Positions 42,038 to 49,557 of a stretch of 64,000 nucleotides of DNA are shown here, in pieces; the stretch's first letter is position 1; the number at the start of each line of letters is the position of its first letter. Source of the DNA: Paraburkholderia franconis (GTDB lineage Bacteria > Pseudomonadota > Gammaproteobacteria > Burkholderiales > Burkholderiaceae). The notes beneath the pieces were generated by a model, which was not told the DNA's origin, ran no database searches, and was given only the letters and a program-made list of their open reading frames with translations. The position numbers were made by a program, and so were the translations under genes. Where the stretch lies: contig NZ_WHNP01000006.1 in the NCBI RefSeq assembly GCF_009362735.1, positions 1-64,000 of the forward strand. The letters run 5' to 3'.

Positions 42038-42229
42038 TTAATGCTTCGTTTCCTGGCGTGAATCGAGTAGCAGATGGCCCACAACTCGGAATGCTTCTGC
42101 CACTTCGGGCTTTTCTGATGCTTGTTTTTCAATTCCTTTCAACAGTTCGTCTTTGTCATTGCCCCCAACCTGCTTGCGGGCTTCCTCTATGGCCTGTCGG
42201 CCTATCCGAAGAGCCTCGCCGTGTGTCAT
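42038..42229 (-). CDS. Small helical phage protein
   Basis: This 63-residue protein is charged and helical (MTHGEALRIGRQAIEEARKQVGG). It lies 1 bp after the regulator gene stop. It may be a partner of that regulator. No family is recognised. Confidence 0.55.
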   Translation of the reverse strand: MTHGEALRIGRQAIEEARKQVGGNDKDELLKGIEKQASEKPEVAEAFRVVGHLLLDSRQETKH

Positions 42230-42230
42230 T

Positions 42231-42644
42231 TCATGGCGTCTCCTGTCTGTGAATCACCTCTTCCATCAGCGTCAGCATCGCCATGCGCGAAAGCCATTGC
42301 GACACCGCGCGATTCCCCACAACACGCTCGAAGTCGGCGACCAGACGCGCCGGCAGATCCTGCCGAGGCTTCCCGTGACGGTCGACGGCTTCGCGGTTCA
42401 GCATGTTCGACATGTGCGACGTCTTCACGTCGAGCAGCTCGGCCAGCGTTCTTTGCGTCATGCCGCGCACTGCCCTGTGCTTCCAGGCAAGGATGACGGC
42501 ATCACGGAAAGACGCGCATGCAGCGACCTGATCGCGCGGAAGAAATTGCGGCTGACGAACCTGCACCGACGCCCCGTAGCGCTCGTGCATCACCGGCTCC
42601 AGAACAGGTGCAGCGGCCTTATGCGGCGTTTGTTCCATCTGCAT
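42231..42644 (-). CDS. HTH regulator in CII position
   Basis: This 137-residue protein has an HTH 'MTQRTLAELLDVKTSHMSNMLN' at about 62-83. It is the second gene of the cro operon, where lambdoid phages encode CII-type activators. Direct similarity to CII is not evident, so only a DNA-binding role in lysis-lysogeny control is inferred. Confidence 0.62.
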   Translation of the reverse strand: MQMEQTPHKAAAPVLEPVMHERYGASVQVRQPQFLPRDQVAACASFRDAVILAWKHRAVRGMTQRTLAELLDVKTSHMSNMLNREAVDRHGKPRQDLPARLVADFERVVGNRAVSQWLSRMAMLTLMEEVIHRQETP

Positions 42645-42748
42645 CGTTAGGTCCTATTGAAAAAAACAACTGATTTACGACTGGAGTTACGACTCGGCCT
42701 CGACTTCAAATGAAGGCGTCGCATTGACGCCTTCATTCCATGACCGAC

Positions 42749-43066
42749 CTACTGAACTGCGCTGGCTCGCGCCAACTTGCTGCTCTTCTTCACCCCGCCG
42801 ACCGGCGGTTGAACGTCGTCGGAAGCGTCCTGCTTCGCCGGCTCGACCAGCTCCGGCCAGATCGACTGCCAGTCATCGGGCCGCAGCATCTGGCGAGTTA
42901 CGAGTCCGTTGGTAGCCTGCTCGATCGGGGTACAGTGTTCGATGGGTACCTTGCGGCCTGGAGACATCCACTGATGAACAGCGCCCTTCGTGACGCCGAG
43001 CTTTTCAGCAAGCGCTTTAAAGCCGCCTACTTCGGCTGCGGCAATCGCTACGGGGTGCTTATTCAT
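42749..43066 (-). CDS. Cro/YdaS-like repressor
   Basis: This protein of about 105 residues starts MNKHPVAIAAAEVGGFKALAEKLGVTKGAVHQWMSPGRKVP, a YdaS/Cro-type HTH. The first gene of the leftward operon, divergent from cI, it should be the Cro function that turns down cI on induction. A TTG 15 nt upstream is an alternative start. Confidence 0.8.
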   Translation of the reverse strand: MNKHPVAIAAAEVGGFKALAEKLGVTKGAVHQWMSPGRKVPIEHCTPIEQATNGLVTRQMLRPDDWQSIWPELVEPAKQDASDDVQPPVGGVKKSSKLARASAVQ

Positions 43067-43099
43067 GTGGAGAGCGGGCAATGAGTGATGTCCGAATCA

Positions 43100-43128
43100 A
43101 GTATAGAGATTCTAGACCTGAAAGTAAA
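43100..43128 (-). promoter_or_regulatory. Leftward early (cro) promoter
   Basis: On the minus strand, TTTACT (43123-43128) and TATACT (43100-43105) are separated by 17 bp. The -10 lies within a candidate CI operator, so the repressor would shut this promoter in the lysogen. Confidence 0.7.
43101..43117. promoter_or_regulatory. CI operator copy 1
   Basis: GTATAGA-GAT-TCTAGAC, a 17-bp imperfect dyad. It overlaps the -10 of the cro promoter. The consensus from three copies is GTNTAGA-N3-TCTANAC. Confidence 0.62.
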
Positions 43129-43147
43129 GAAAATCGCGACCCGTCGC

Positions 43148-43164
43148 GTTTAGATTTCCTATAC
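43148..43164. promoter_or_regulatory. CI operator copy 2, over the cI promoter
   Basis: GTTTAGA-TTT-CCTATAC, 17 bp. Its right half supplies TATACC, a -10 placed so that transcription would begin at or next to the cI ATG at 43174. The site therefore fits autoregulation of a leaderless cI message. Confidence 0.55.
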
Positions 43165-43173
43165 CCTCCGCGC

Positions 43174-44049
43174 ATGGAAATGAGAAACTGGATAAGGTCC
43201 GCCCGCAAGAAAGCCGACCTAACACAAGAACAGCTCGGCGAAAAGCTCGGTGTGACCAAAGGAAACGTGTCTGCTTGGGAGAATGGCAGGCACGAGCCGA
43301 GCTATGCTCAGATCCAAGAGATTTCGGTCGTTACCAAGTACCCGATGCCGGACTCTCAGCCAGGCGCCTCCGCGATGGCCACCCTCGACAGCAAAGATGT
43401 CGCAGAGCGTGTGCAGGAGATGCTGACGGAAACAGGCATGGACGCAGCAGCTTTTGCTGCTAAAGTCGAGATTCCTCTGGAGAGGGTGGAGTCATGGCTT
43501 AAGGGAGCGGCGATCAGTATTGTGGAAGCCGTCGCTATCCAGAATGTTTTTGGCTACAACAGTGCCTGGGTGCTAGCCCATGTGGGCGAGAAAAAGGCCG
43601 CTATCCAGTACAACGACGAGTACCGGCCGAAGGCACTCGGTAAAAGAAAGGCACTTGCGGTGGTGGGAATGGCTCAGCTGGGCGACAACGGTTTTTGGGC
43701 GGAAGTTGAATATCCGGTCGGTCACGGTGACGGGTATATAGATTGGCCGACGACGGATCCGGACGCGTATGCGATCGAATGCTCGGGCGAATCGATGCGG
43801 CCTCGCATCAAGCATGGCGAGTTCGTCATCATCGAACCTAATCACCCTTTCCAGCCCGGCGACGAAGTATTGGTCAAATCGAAGAACGGCCGCGTAATGG
43901 TCAAGGAATTGGCATACAAGGCTGCCGGCCGCTATACGCTTCTTTCGGTCAACGAGTCTCACGGGCGGATCACACTCGAGGAGAGCGAGATCGACAAGAT
44001 TCACTACGTGGCCGGCATCGCTAAGCCATCCATGTGGCGGCCGGACTGA
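43174..44049 (+). CDS. CI-type repressor, S24 family
   Basis: This 291-residue protein has an N-terminal XRE HTH ('LTQEQLGEKLGVTKGNVSAWENGRHEPS', about 16-43), a second HTH-like segment (about 72-115), and a C-terminal S24 peptidase/LexA-like domain with Ser207 in 'CSGESMRP' and Lys244 in 'VMVKEL'. An Ala-Gly or Cys-Gly cleavage pair is not seen at the usual distance before Ser207. I chose ATG 43174 because no Shine-Dalgarno fits upstream starts and a -10 lies just before it, suggesting leaderless translation as for lambda cI. The frame is open from 43081. Confidence 0.85.
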   Translation: MEMRNWIRSARKKADLTQEQLGEKLGVTKGNVSAWENGRHEPSYAQIQEISVVTKYPMPDSQPGASAMATLDSKDVAERVQEMLTETGMDAAAFAAKVEIPLERVESWLKGAAISIVEAVAIQNVFGYNSAWVLAHVGEKKAAIQYNDEYRPKALGKRKALAVVGMAQLGDNGFWAEVEYPVGHGDGYIDWPTTDPDAYAIECSGESMRPRIKHGEFVIIEPNHPFQPGDEVLVKSKNGRVMVKELAYKAAGRYTLLSVNESHGRITLEESEIDKIHYVAGIAKPSMWRPD

Positions 44050-44090
44050 CGGTCAGTAGCGGCCGGGCATCAAATACCCTGTAACTCTTC

Positions 44091-44113
44091 CCCGCTTCGG
44101 CGGGATTTTTTTT
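44091..44113 (+). terminator. Terminator after cI
   Basis: CCCGC-TTCG-GCGGG stem with a UUCG-type tetraloop followed by eight T. It closes the cI transcript 40 bp after the stop codon. Confidence 0.88.
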
Positions 44114-44153
44114 GCTTGTTACAAATTTTCTCGCACGCCGAGTCTCGATTTTC

Positions 44154-44183
44154 TTGACTTCTATTGTCTAGTTTTTCTATACT
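44154..44183 (+). promoter_or_regulatory. Rightward early promoter with operator
   Basis: TTGACT (44154-44159), an 18-bp spacer and TATACT (44178-44183). The third operator copy lies across spacer and -10. It should drive the plus-strand early genes and be silenced by CI. Confidence 0.72.
44166..44182. promoter_or_regulatory. CI operator copy 3
   Basis: GTCTAGT-TTT-TCTATAC. With two flanking bases it matches the reverse complement of copy 1 at 16 of 19 positions. Located about 1 kb from the other two, on the far side of cI. Confidence 0.6.
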
Positions 44184-44223
44184 TCATCTCAAGCGCTGAT
44201 TCATTGGCGCGGACGTGCGGAGT

Positions 44224-44267
44224 GGGCTAAGCGGTGGGGATTGCATGCAGTCCCCAGTACTTAGCCC
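44224..44267 (+). promoter_or_regulatory. Structured leader of the rightward early operon
   Basis: An outer stem GGGCTAAG / CTTAGCCC encloses an inner stem GGGGA / TCCCC. The structure lies between the early promoter and the first ORF, where lambdoid phages place nut-like or attenuating leader elements. Function is inference. Confidence 0.45.
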
Positions 44268-44311
44268 GCATCTCACCCTACCTATTGGCGGTTGCCTGCG
44301 GGGAGATTGAG

Positions 44312-44452
44312 ATGAGCGTATTAGCCCAAGACCTGATCGAATTGAAGCGACTCGCCGACGGCGGCGCAGGCGCACTCACCGAACACCTCCTTCGCGAAGT
44401 GGCAACCAACCTGATCGCTCCCGGCGTTGAAGATCAACGCGGTGGACTGTAA
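44312..44452 (+). CDS. 46-residue early phage protein
   Basis: This helical protein begins MSVLAQDLIELKRLADGGAG, with GGGAG about 7 nt before the ATG. It is the first gene behind the rightward early promoter. The longer frame upstream would traverse the leader hairpins and is rejected. No family is recognised. Confidence 0.6.
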   Translation: MSVLAQDLIELKRLADGGAGALTEHLLREVATNLIAPGVEDQRGGL

Positions 44453-44464
44453 GGAGTGTTTGAG

Positions 44465-44542
44465 ATGGAAGCCCGACAACCGCAGCACACCGCCAAGACG
44501 CGTACGCGCGACGAGGTGGACTTCTTTACGCGGGGCATGTGA
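44465..44542 (+). CDS. 25-residue leader-like ORF
   Basis: A polar 25-codon frame (MEARQPQHTAKTRTRDEVD...) preceded by GGAG and ending in TGATG overlap with the next gene. It may be a real microprotein or serve to couple translation of the membrane protein that follows. Confidence 0.42.
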   Translation: MEARQPQHTAKTRTRDEVDFFTRGM

Positions 44543-44691
44543 TGAACCGCGTCCACTGCGACAACGCCCTGCTCGCTTCGTGCGAGCGCACGTATGACAC
44601 AGTACTGATGGCCCTGAAGGCTTTCGCGCTCGGCATCGTCATCGGCGGTGTCTGGTACATCGGCGTTTCGATTCGCGCAGGTGCTTTCTGA
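44542..44691 (+). CDS. 49-residue single-span membrane protein
   Basis: The frame starts MNRVHCDNALLASCERTYDT and has one hydrophobic helix at about 25-44. Its ATG overlaps the previous TGA. It is one of three consecutive membrane microproteins expressed early; candidates for superinfection exclusion or membrane-stress effectors. Confidence 0.58.
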   Translation: MNRVHCDNALLASCERTYDTVLMALKAFALGIVIGGVWYIGVSIRAGAF

Positions 44692-44692
44692 T

Positions 44693-44818
44693 ATGCGCGA
44701 CCTTCTGAAACTCTGGTTGTCGGCCGCGATCGTGCTGGGTGGTTGGGCGCTTCTCGCTGGCGCGCTCGACCAGGCTGACGGACATAACGCGCGCTGCAGC
44801 GTGGTTCGCTGCACCTGA
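44693..44818 (+). CDS. 41-residue membrane protein
   Basis: MRDLLKLWLSAAIVLGGWAL continues through one transmembrane helix (about 5-24) into a short tail with two Cys. It follows the preceding stop by one base. Function is unknown. Confidence 0.55.
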   Translation: MRDLLKLWLSAAIVLGGWALLAGALDQADGHNARCSVVRCT

Positions 44819-44836
44819 TCCCGAAAAGGCTCACCA

Positions 44837-44998
44837 ATGGATACGCTCCTGATTTTCTTCTTAGGTGTCCTGACCGGGTTGGTCATTGGCATTGGAATCA
44901 TCGTCGCGGTGATGTCGATGTGCAACGCAGGCAAGTCGCACGACATCGCCTTCGGAGAATACGACAGCGGGAGCGGCTATCCGCGTCACGAAGCATAA
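44837..44998 (+). CDS. 53-residue membrane protein
   Basis: MDTLLIFFLGVLTGLVIGIG forms one long hydrophobic helix (about 3-27), then a polar tail with Asp/Ser/Gly and Tyr. Third in the membrane microprotein series. No family is recognised. Confidence 0.58.
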   Translation: MDTLLIFFLGVLTGLVIGIGIIVAVMSMCNAGKSHDIAFGEYDSGSGYPRHEA

Positions 44999-45028
44999 AC
45001 CGCAGTCCTTCACACACGGAGTCAATCA

Positions 45029-45358
45029 ATGAAGAAGGCTTTTACGCAGACCCTCATGGAGTTGCGCGGGGGCGCAGTCGTCGAAGAGGCGACAAATGAA
45101 TTGAACACGCTGGTCGCGATGGTTCGCGATACCGGCAAGTCCGGAAAGATCACGATCACCGTCGAGGTGAAGCCGTTCGCAAAGGTGCAGGACGCGCTCG
45201 AAGTGACCGGCAAGGTCGTCGCGACCCTGCCCCGCGAGAAGGAAACCGCCGAGGTGTTCTTCCCGACCGTCGAAAACAACCTCTCGCGCCATAGCGAGCG
45301 TCAAACCGAACTGCCCGGCATCTCGCTGGCAGACAGCCCCCGCGTCGCGCTCGGCTAA
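45029..45358 (+). CDS. Early phage protein preceding DUF2303
   Basis: This 109-residue protein starts MKKAFTQTLMELRGGAVVEEATNEL and has an amphipathic helix followed by beta strands 'SGKITITVEVKPF' and 'GKVVATLPREKE'. The same protein regularly precedes DUF2303 genes in phages. Its biochemical role is not known. Confidence 0.68.
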   Translation: MKKAFTQTLMELRGGAVVEEATNELNTLVAMVRDTGKSGKITITVEVKPFAKVQDALEVTGKVVATLPREKETAEVFFPTVENNLSRHSERQTELPGISLADSPRVALG

Positions 45359-45403
45359 GCGCGCAGCAATTCCCTCCACCATCAAAACCAAAACGGATAA
45401 GAC

Positions 45404-46237
45404 ATGCTCAAAGATTTCCAAGGCGAACGCGACGTCGCTGCAATCCTCGCTGCTGGCACCACGCTAGCCGGCGCACAGAAGAGTCCGCTCGCAGACGGCG
45501 TCCCTTTTGTGGTTGTTCCCGAAGGCTACAAGGTCGAACACGTCTTCGAGCGCGACGAAAGCCCGGCACGCGCAATCGGCCTCGTGAAGCTCCGCGACGT
45601 GAACAGCTTCGTGAACTACTTCAATCGCCAGAAGCGTCCGGAGAGCCTGATTTACGCATCGCTCGACCCGGCGAAGATTCTCGGCGTGATCGACGACCAC
45701 CGTGCGTACGGTACCGAATTCACGAATGAAGACGGGGCGAACTGGCGTCAGTTCCGTGTCGAGTTCGCTGTGCCGGCCTCGCGCGAATGGAAGGTCTGGA
45801 CGGGCAAGGATCGCAAGGCGCTCAACCAGCTCGAGTTCGCGGAACTGATCGAAGACAACCTGCCCGACATCGTGACGCCGGACGGCTCGACGATGCTCAG
45901 CGTCGCGCTCAACTTCGAAGCCAGCAAGGAAGGCAACTTCGTGTCGGCCGCTCGCCTGCAGGATGGCAGCACGAACTTCGTGTGGAAGGAAGACGTGAAC
46001 GCGACTGGCAACAAGATCGCGATGCCGTCGCAGATCACTCTCGAAATCCCGGTGTTCGAAAACGGGCAGCCCTCGCCCGTCGAAGCCCGCATCAAATACC
46101 GCGTCAAAGACGGCGCTCTGACTATCTGGTACGAGCTCGTGCGTCCGCACAAGGTGCTCGAAGCCGCGTTCCGCTCCATCTGGTCGCAGATCGAAGAGCA
46201 GACCCAGACGACGATCCTGCTGGGTTCCCCGGAGTAA
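45404..46237 (+). CDS. DUF2303 (YfdQ-like) protein
   Basis: This 277-residue protein has 'EGYKVEHVFERDESPARAIGLVKLRDVNSFVNYFNRQK' and 'ILGVIDDHRAYGTEF', diagnostic of DUF2303, a family found in lambdoid prophages next to recombination genes. It is predicted beta-rich with a C-terminal 'IWSQIEEQT' helix. It is cytoplasmic and its function is unresolved. Confidence 0.85.
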   Translation: MLKDFQGERDVAAILAAGTTLAGAQKSPLADGVPFVVVPEGYKVEHVFERDESPARAIGLVKLRDVNSFVNYFNRQKRPESLIYASLDPAKILGVIDDHRAYGTEFTNEDGANWRQFRVEFAVPASREWKVWTGKDRKALNQLEFAELIEDNLPDIVTPDGSTMLSVALNFEASKEGNFVSAARLQDGSTNFVWKEDVNATGNKIAMPSQITLEIPVFENGQPSPVEARIKYRVKDGALTIWYELVRPHKVLEAAFRSIWSQIEEQTQTTILLGSPE

Positions 46238-46311
46238 CTGCGAGTGCGGCGGCTCCCCCGAGCCGGCGATTTGAGGGCGCAGTCTCGGCCCTCTCTTTTT
46301 TGGACACTGAC

Positions 46312-46989
46312 ATGACCTGCACGCAAGAACGATTCGAACGAGACGTCGCTGACCATGTGATGACGATCGTTCGCGACGATGGCGTCGACCGATACATCAA
46401 GTTCCGCAACAAGGACGGCGAGTTTCCGTACTGGTTCGAGATCCTGACGTGGCCCGGCGCACTCTGCATCCGCGGTGACTGCGGAACGTATGTGTTCTCG
46501 CGTCTGACGGACATGTTCGAATTCTTCCGCGCCGGCATAGGCAACGACCCGAGCAAGCTTCGTATCAACGAAGGGTACTGGTGCGAAAAGCTTCAGGCGG
46601 TGAGCTGCAATGGCTATGGCAAGGGCCGGGCGCAGGAGTTCAGCGGCGACAAGTTCGCTGCGTACGTGAAACGCGACTTTGAATCGTACTTCGAGCGTCA
46701 CCACGTCGATGCGCAGCGCAAAGCCCATCTCTGGCGGGAGATCCAAGACTATGTGCTCGATTATGTGGGCGACGGCTACGAACTCGGGCCGGCAGCCACT
46801 CTCCTTCACGAGCGCACCGAAGAATTCCCGCGCATGTTTGAAGACTGCTGGGAGTGGCACTGCGACGAGTACACGTTCCAGTTCATCTGGTGCCTGTACG
46901 CCATCGCGTGGGCTATCCGCCAGTACGACGCGGCGAAGGCCTTGCCCGCTGACGCCGACACGAAGACGTTCGTGGAGCAGGCATCGTGA
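46312..46989 (+). CDS. Large hypothetical early phage protein
   Basis: This 225-residue protein begins MTCTQERFERDVADHVMTIVRDDGVDRYIKFR and contains 'FPYWFEILTWPGALCIRGDCGTYVFSRLTDMFEFFR', a segment widespread in phages of Burkholderiaceae and enterobacteria without known role. It is acidic and aromatic-rich. Its stop overlaps the next GTG start. Confidence 0.72.
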   Translation: MTCTQERFERDVADHVMTIVRDDGVDRYIKFRNKDGEFPYWFEILTWPGALCIRGDCGTYVFSRLTDMFEFFRAGIGNDPSKLRINEGYWCEKLQAVSCNGYGKGRAQEFSGDKFAAYVKRDFESYFERHHVDAQRKAHLWREIQDYVLDYVGDGYELGPAATLLHERTEEFPRMFEDCWEWHCDEYTFQFIWCLYAIAWAIRQYDAAKALPADADTKTFVEQAS

Positions 46990-47672
46990 AAGAGCGTCCG
47001 CTCCTCTTCAGCGGCCCGATGGTGCGTGCTCTGCTCGATGGCAGCAAGACGCAGACTCGTCGCATCGTGAAGCCGCAGCCTGACTTCGAGACTGCCCGCA
47101 ACGCGCTCGGCGGCGACACGAGCAGCACGACGGTCGCCTACGACGGCACGATGGGCGGTATCGGCCTGAAGCGCGGCAATGCGATGGGCTACGTGTTCCC
47201 GAACATTCACTGCCCATACGGCAAGCCTGGCGACCGTCTGTGGGTGCGCGAAACGTGGGCGCAGCCGACGACGCTTGATCCGGGCCCGACCGTCTATCGC
47301 GCCGACTATCCCGCGTGCGTGCCAGCCGGATTCGAGAACGTCCCGCCGGCTGAGGCCGCCACGTGGAAGCCTTCGATCCACATGCCGCGCGCGATGTCCC
47401 GTCTCACGCTCGAGGTGACCGGCGTGCGCGTCGAGCGCCTGCAGAGCATCAGCGACACCGATGCAGCCGCCGAAGGCGTCGAGAGCCTGCGCAACGAGGG
47501 CGAATTCTGGAAGAACTACCAGACGTCTACCGCTTCCTGTGACTACCTCACCTGCCTGAGTGCGGGTGAGTCGTTCCGGACTCTGTGGGACGGCATCAAC
47601 GCCGCTCGCGGTTTCGCGTGGGACGCCAATCCGTTCGTTTGGGTCATTCACTTCCGGAGGATCCAGACATGA
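46986..47672 (+). CDS. ASCH/PUA-like phage protein
   Basis: This 228-residue protein starts from GTG: 'KERPLLFSGPMVRALLDGSKTQTRRIVKPQP', then 'CPYGKPGDRLWVRETWAQP' and 'SRLTLEVTGVRVERLQSISDTDAAAEGV', the pattern of phage ASCH-like proteins that bind RNA or modified bases. It ends with 'PFVWVIHFRR'. Its role may be RNA binding or coactivation during infection. Confidence 0.78.
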   Translation: MKERPLLFSGPMVRALLDGSKTQTRRIVKPQPDFETARNALGGDTSSTTVAYDGTMGGIGLKRGNAMGYVFPNIHCPYGKPGDRLWVRETWAQPTTLDPGPTVYRADYPACVPAGFENVPPAEAATWKPSIHMPRAMSRLTLEVTGVRVERLQSISDTDAAAEGVESLRNEGEFWKNYQTSTASCDYLTCLSAGESFRTLWDGINAARGFAWDANPFVWVIHFRRIQT

Positions 47673-48106
47673 AGCTGTGCCCCACGTGTCGAACGGAAAA
47701 AACGGTAGACGCGTTTTACGCGGACAAGCGCAAGCGAGACGGACTCAAGTCGCAATGCAAAACATGCCATATCGCCGGGAACATTCGGGCGCGCGATCCA
47801 GAGAAGAAGCGCAACACGAACGCGGCGCATATGGCGCGAGCGCGGGCGATGGAGCCCGAGAAGTTTGCCGAGCGCGATCGAATCGCCAGCCGTAACAGGG
47901 TTCGTGATGAGCGCGTTCTAGCGCGGGTGGCGCTGAACAACGCAGTCAAACGCGGTGACATCACGAAACCTGACTGCTGCGAGACATGCAGCTCTAAGGA
48001 TTCGCTGCACGCGCACCACGATGACTATTCGAAGCCTCTCACCGTTCGTTGGCTCTGCCACGCCTGCCACGGCAAAGAACATCGTAAGGAAAGGATGGAA
48101 GCATGA
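47669..48106 (+). CDS. HNH-type zinc nuclease-like protein
   Basis: This 145-residue protein has an N-terminal zinc ribbon (CPTCRTEK...CKTCH, about 3-34) and a C-terminal 'CCETCSSKDSLHAHHDDYSKPLTVRWLCHACHGKEH', an HNH-type treble clef. The plan, ribbon plus charged helix plus HNH, parallels the SOS-linked gene at the left end. Confidence 0.72.
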   Translation: MKLCPTCRTEKTVDAFYADKRKRDGLKSQCKTCHIAGNIRARDPEKKRNTNAAHMARARAMEPEKFAERDRIASRNRVRDERVLARVALNNAVKRGDITKPDCCETCSSKDSLHAHHDDYSKPLTVRWLCHACHGKEHRKERMEA

Positions 48107-48351
48107 GCAAGATCGTCATGACCTTCGCTGACAAAGGCGACTTCGCGGCGCTCTACGCTGCCGAGCGGTGGTGTGCGGATAACGGCTACTCGGTTGGATC
48201 TGGCTGCGCCGGCATGCCTCGCGGATTGCTGCGCGGCGAGTGGGTGATCGCCAAGTGGCGCAATCTCACCGGCCAGGAGCGCGCGGATCTCGACGGCCAG
48301 ATGACCGGCGACTTTCGCAACGGCCCGGTCACCGTGACGGTTAAAGAGTGA
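48103..48351 (+). CDS. Small phage protein
   Basis: This 82-residue protein (MSKIVMTFADKGDFAALYAAERW...) has a mixed fold with 'MPRGLLRGEWVIAKWRNLT'. It overlaps both neighbours by 4 bp. A protein of this kind is frequent in phages, without known function. Confidence 0.65.
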   Translation: MSKIVMTFADKGDFAALYAAERWCADNGYSVGSGCAGMPRGLLRGEWVIAKWRNLTGQERADLDGQMTGDFRNGPVTVTVKE

Positions 48352-49274
48352 TCGCCATGCCAATGAGAGCGCAACCGGCATTACTCGCAGGCGCGGCGAC
48401 CGTGACTGCTGCATGTCTGTCCGTTATGGCGGGCTGGCAGCGTGGCGGCTTCGTGATCGAGCGGGTGCTCTGGATCGCCGTCGGCGTCGTACTGGTTGTC
48501 GCCGCTCACCTGCTCCCTGCCCTGATCCGTTCGCATGGCCGGCGCATCCGTATTGTCGGCGCCCTGCTCTGGGTCGGCTGCATGGCGGCTACCTGCTACG
48601 GTCACGCGGTCTTTTTCCTCCTGGCTCAGAAGCATGCTGGTGAGGTCCGCGCCGCAGCAGTACCGGCAGTAGTCACGACTGGTCGCAGTCTCGCGGTAAT
48701 CGCCGGTGACCGCGCGGTGATCGTCTCGCGACTGGCCCGCGTGACCGAGCGCCGCTGCGCTGAGCCGTGCCCGAGTCTGCGGATTGAGCGCGCGACGCTG
48801 TCGGCAAAGCTGGATGCGATCGATGCCGAAGCAGCGCAGGCGAAGCGTCAGGAAGTCGCTCAGGACCGCGCCGACGCCGCGCGCGCCGCTGCCGCCACCG
48901 ATCCTGTGACTGGCACGCTGACCGCGTTCGGCATCCCGTCCGGTCGCGTCGATCTGCTCGCCGGTCTCGCTTTCGCGGCAGTACTCGAAGCAGTCGCGTG
49001 CTTCTGCTGGCTGCTCGCGCTGCGTCCGGTCGAAACGCTCAAACCCAATGCTGGCGCGGCAGTAACGGTAGTCACGGAAAACGGTAACGCCGTGACTGTC
49101 GAGCCGCCGCAGCCGAATCCGGTCGTGATCGAACCGCAGGACGACGTTACTCGCGTGCTCGACGAAATCGCCGCCGGGCGACTCCGCGCGACCGTGACCG
49201 AGATCCGCAAATACCTTGGCTGCTCGCAGACGCGCGCCTCGGAAGTCCGAAAACGCATTGTCGCGACCGGGTAA
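48348..49274 (+). CDS. Multi-span membrane protein with C-terminal HTH-like tail
   Basis: This 308-residue protein has four hydrophobic segments (about 10-30, 38-58, 70-92 and 205-225), a long polar coiled region between the third and fourth, and a cytosolic C-terminus with 'VTRVLDEIAAGRLRATVTEIRKYLGCSQTRASEVRKRI', which resembles an HTH. The start overlaps the previous stop. It could sense membrane state. Role is unknown. Confidence 0.68.
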   Translation: MIAMPMRAQPALLAGAATVTAACLSVMAGWQRGGFVIERVLWIAVGVVLVVAAHLLPALIRSHGRRIRIVGALLWVGCMAATCYGHAVFFLLAQKHAGEVRAAAVPAVVTTGRSLAVIAGDRAVIVSRLARVTERRCAEPCPSLRIERATLSAKLDAIDAEAAQAKRQEVAQDRADAARAAAATDPVTGTLTAFGIPSGRVDLLAGLAFAAVLEAVACFCWLLALRPVETLKPNAGAAVTVVTENGNAVTVEPPQPNPVVIEPQDDVTRVLDEIAAGRLRATVTEIRKYLGCSQTRASEVRKRIVATG

Positions 49275-49277
49275 CCG

Positions 49278-49349
49278 ATGGCCGCTTACTACAACGAGAT
49301 CGACCCATACGCCGCGCAGTGGCTGCGCAACCTGAACCATGAAGCGTGA
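49278..49349 (+). pseudogene. 5' remnant of a phage cytosine methyltransferase
   Basis: The 23 codons MAAYYNEIDPYAAQWLRNL... match the start of Dcm-like cytosine methyltransferases common in phages of this group, which continue for several hundred residues. Here the frame ends after 'NHEA', and the next gene begins inside the last codons. A deletion probably removed the enzyme body. Confidence 0.6.
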
Positions 49350-49548
49350 TTGTTCTGACTGCATACACAGCACGCGCGGCGAGTATCCGCTGTGTCGGCA
49401 CCCGAGGAATCTTCGTGCCGACCTGTTTGGCGAATACCCCGTGTTCCGATTGGCCGAATCTCACAGGACGTTCGGCGGGGAAGATGAAGAACGAATGCCA
49501 TCGATCTGCGGTAAGTCCGGACGATGGTTTGACAACGGCGAGACCTGA
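49339..49548 (+). CDS. Small Cys-rich phage protein
   Basis: This 69-residue protein starts MKRDCSDCIHSTRGEYPLCRHP and ends with 'CGKSGRWFD'. Its C-x2-C, C-x-H and late Cys fit a small zinc site. It overlaps the methyltransferase remnant by 11 bp. Function is unknown. Confidence 0.62.
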   Translation: MKRDCSDCIHSTRGEYPLCRHPRNLRADLFGEYPVFRLAESHRTFGGEDEERMPSICGKSGRWFDNGET

Positions 49549-49557
49549 AAACTAGAC

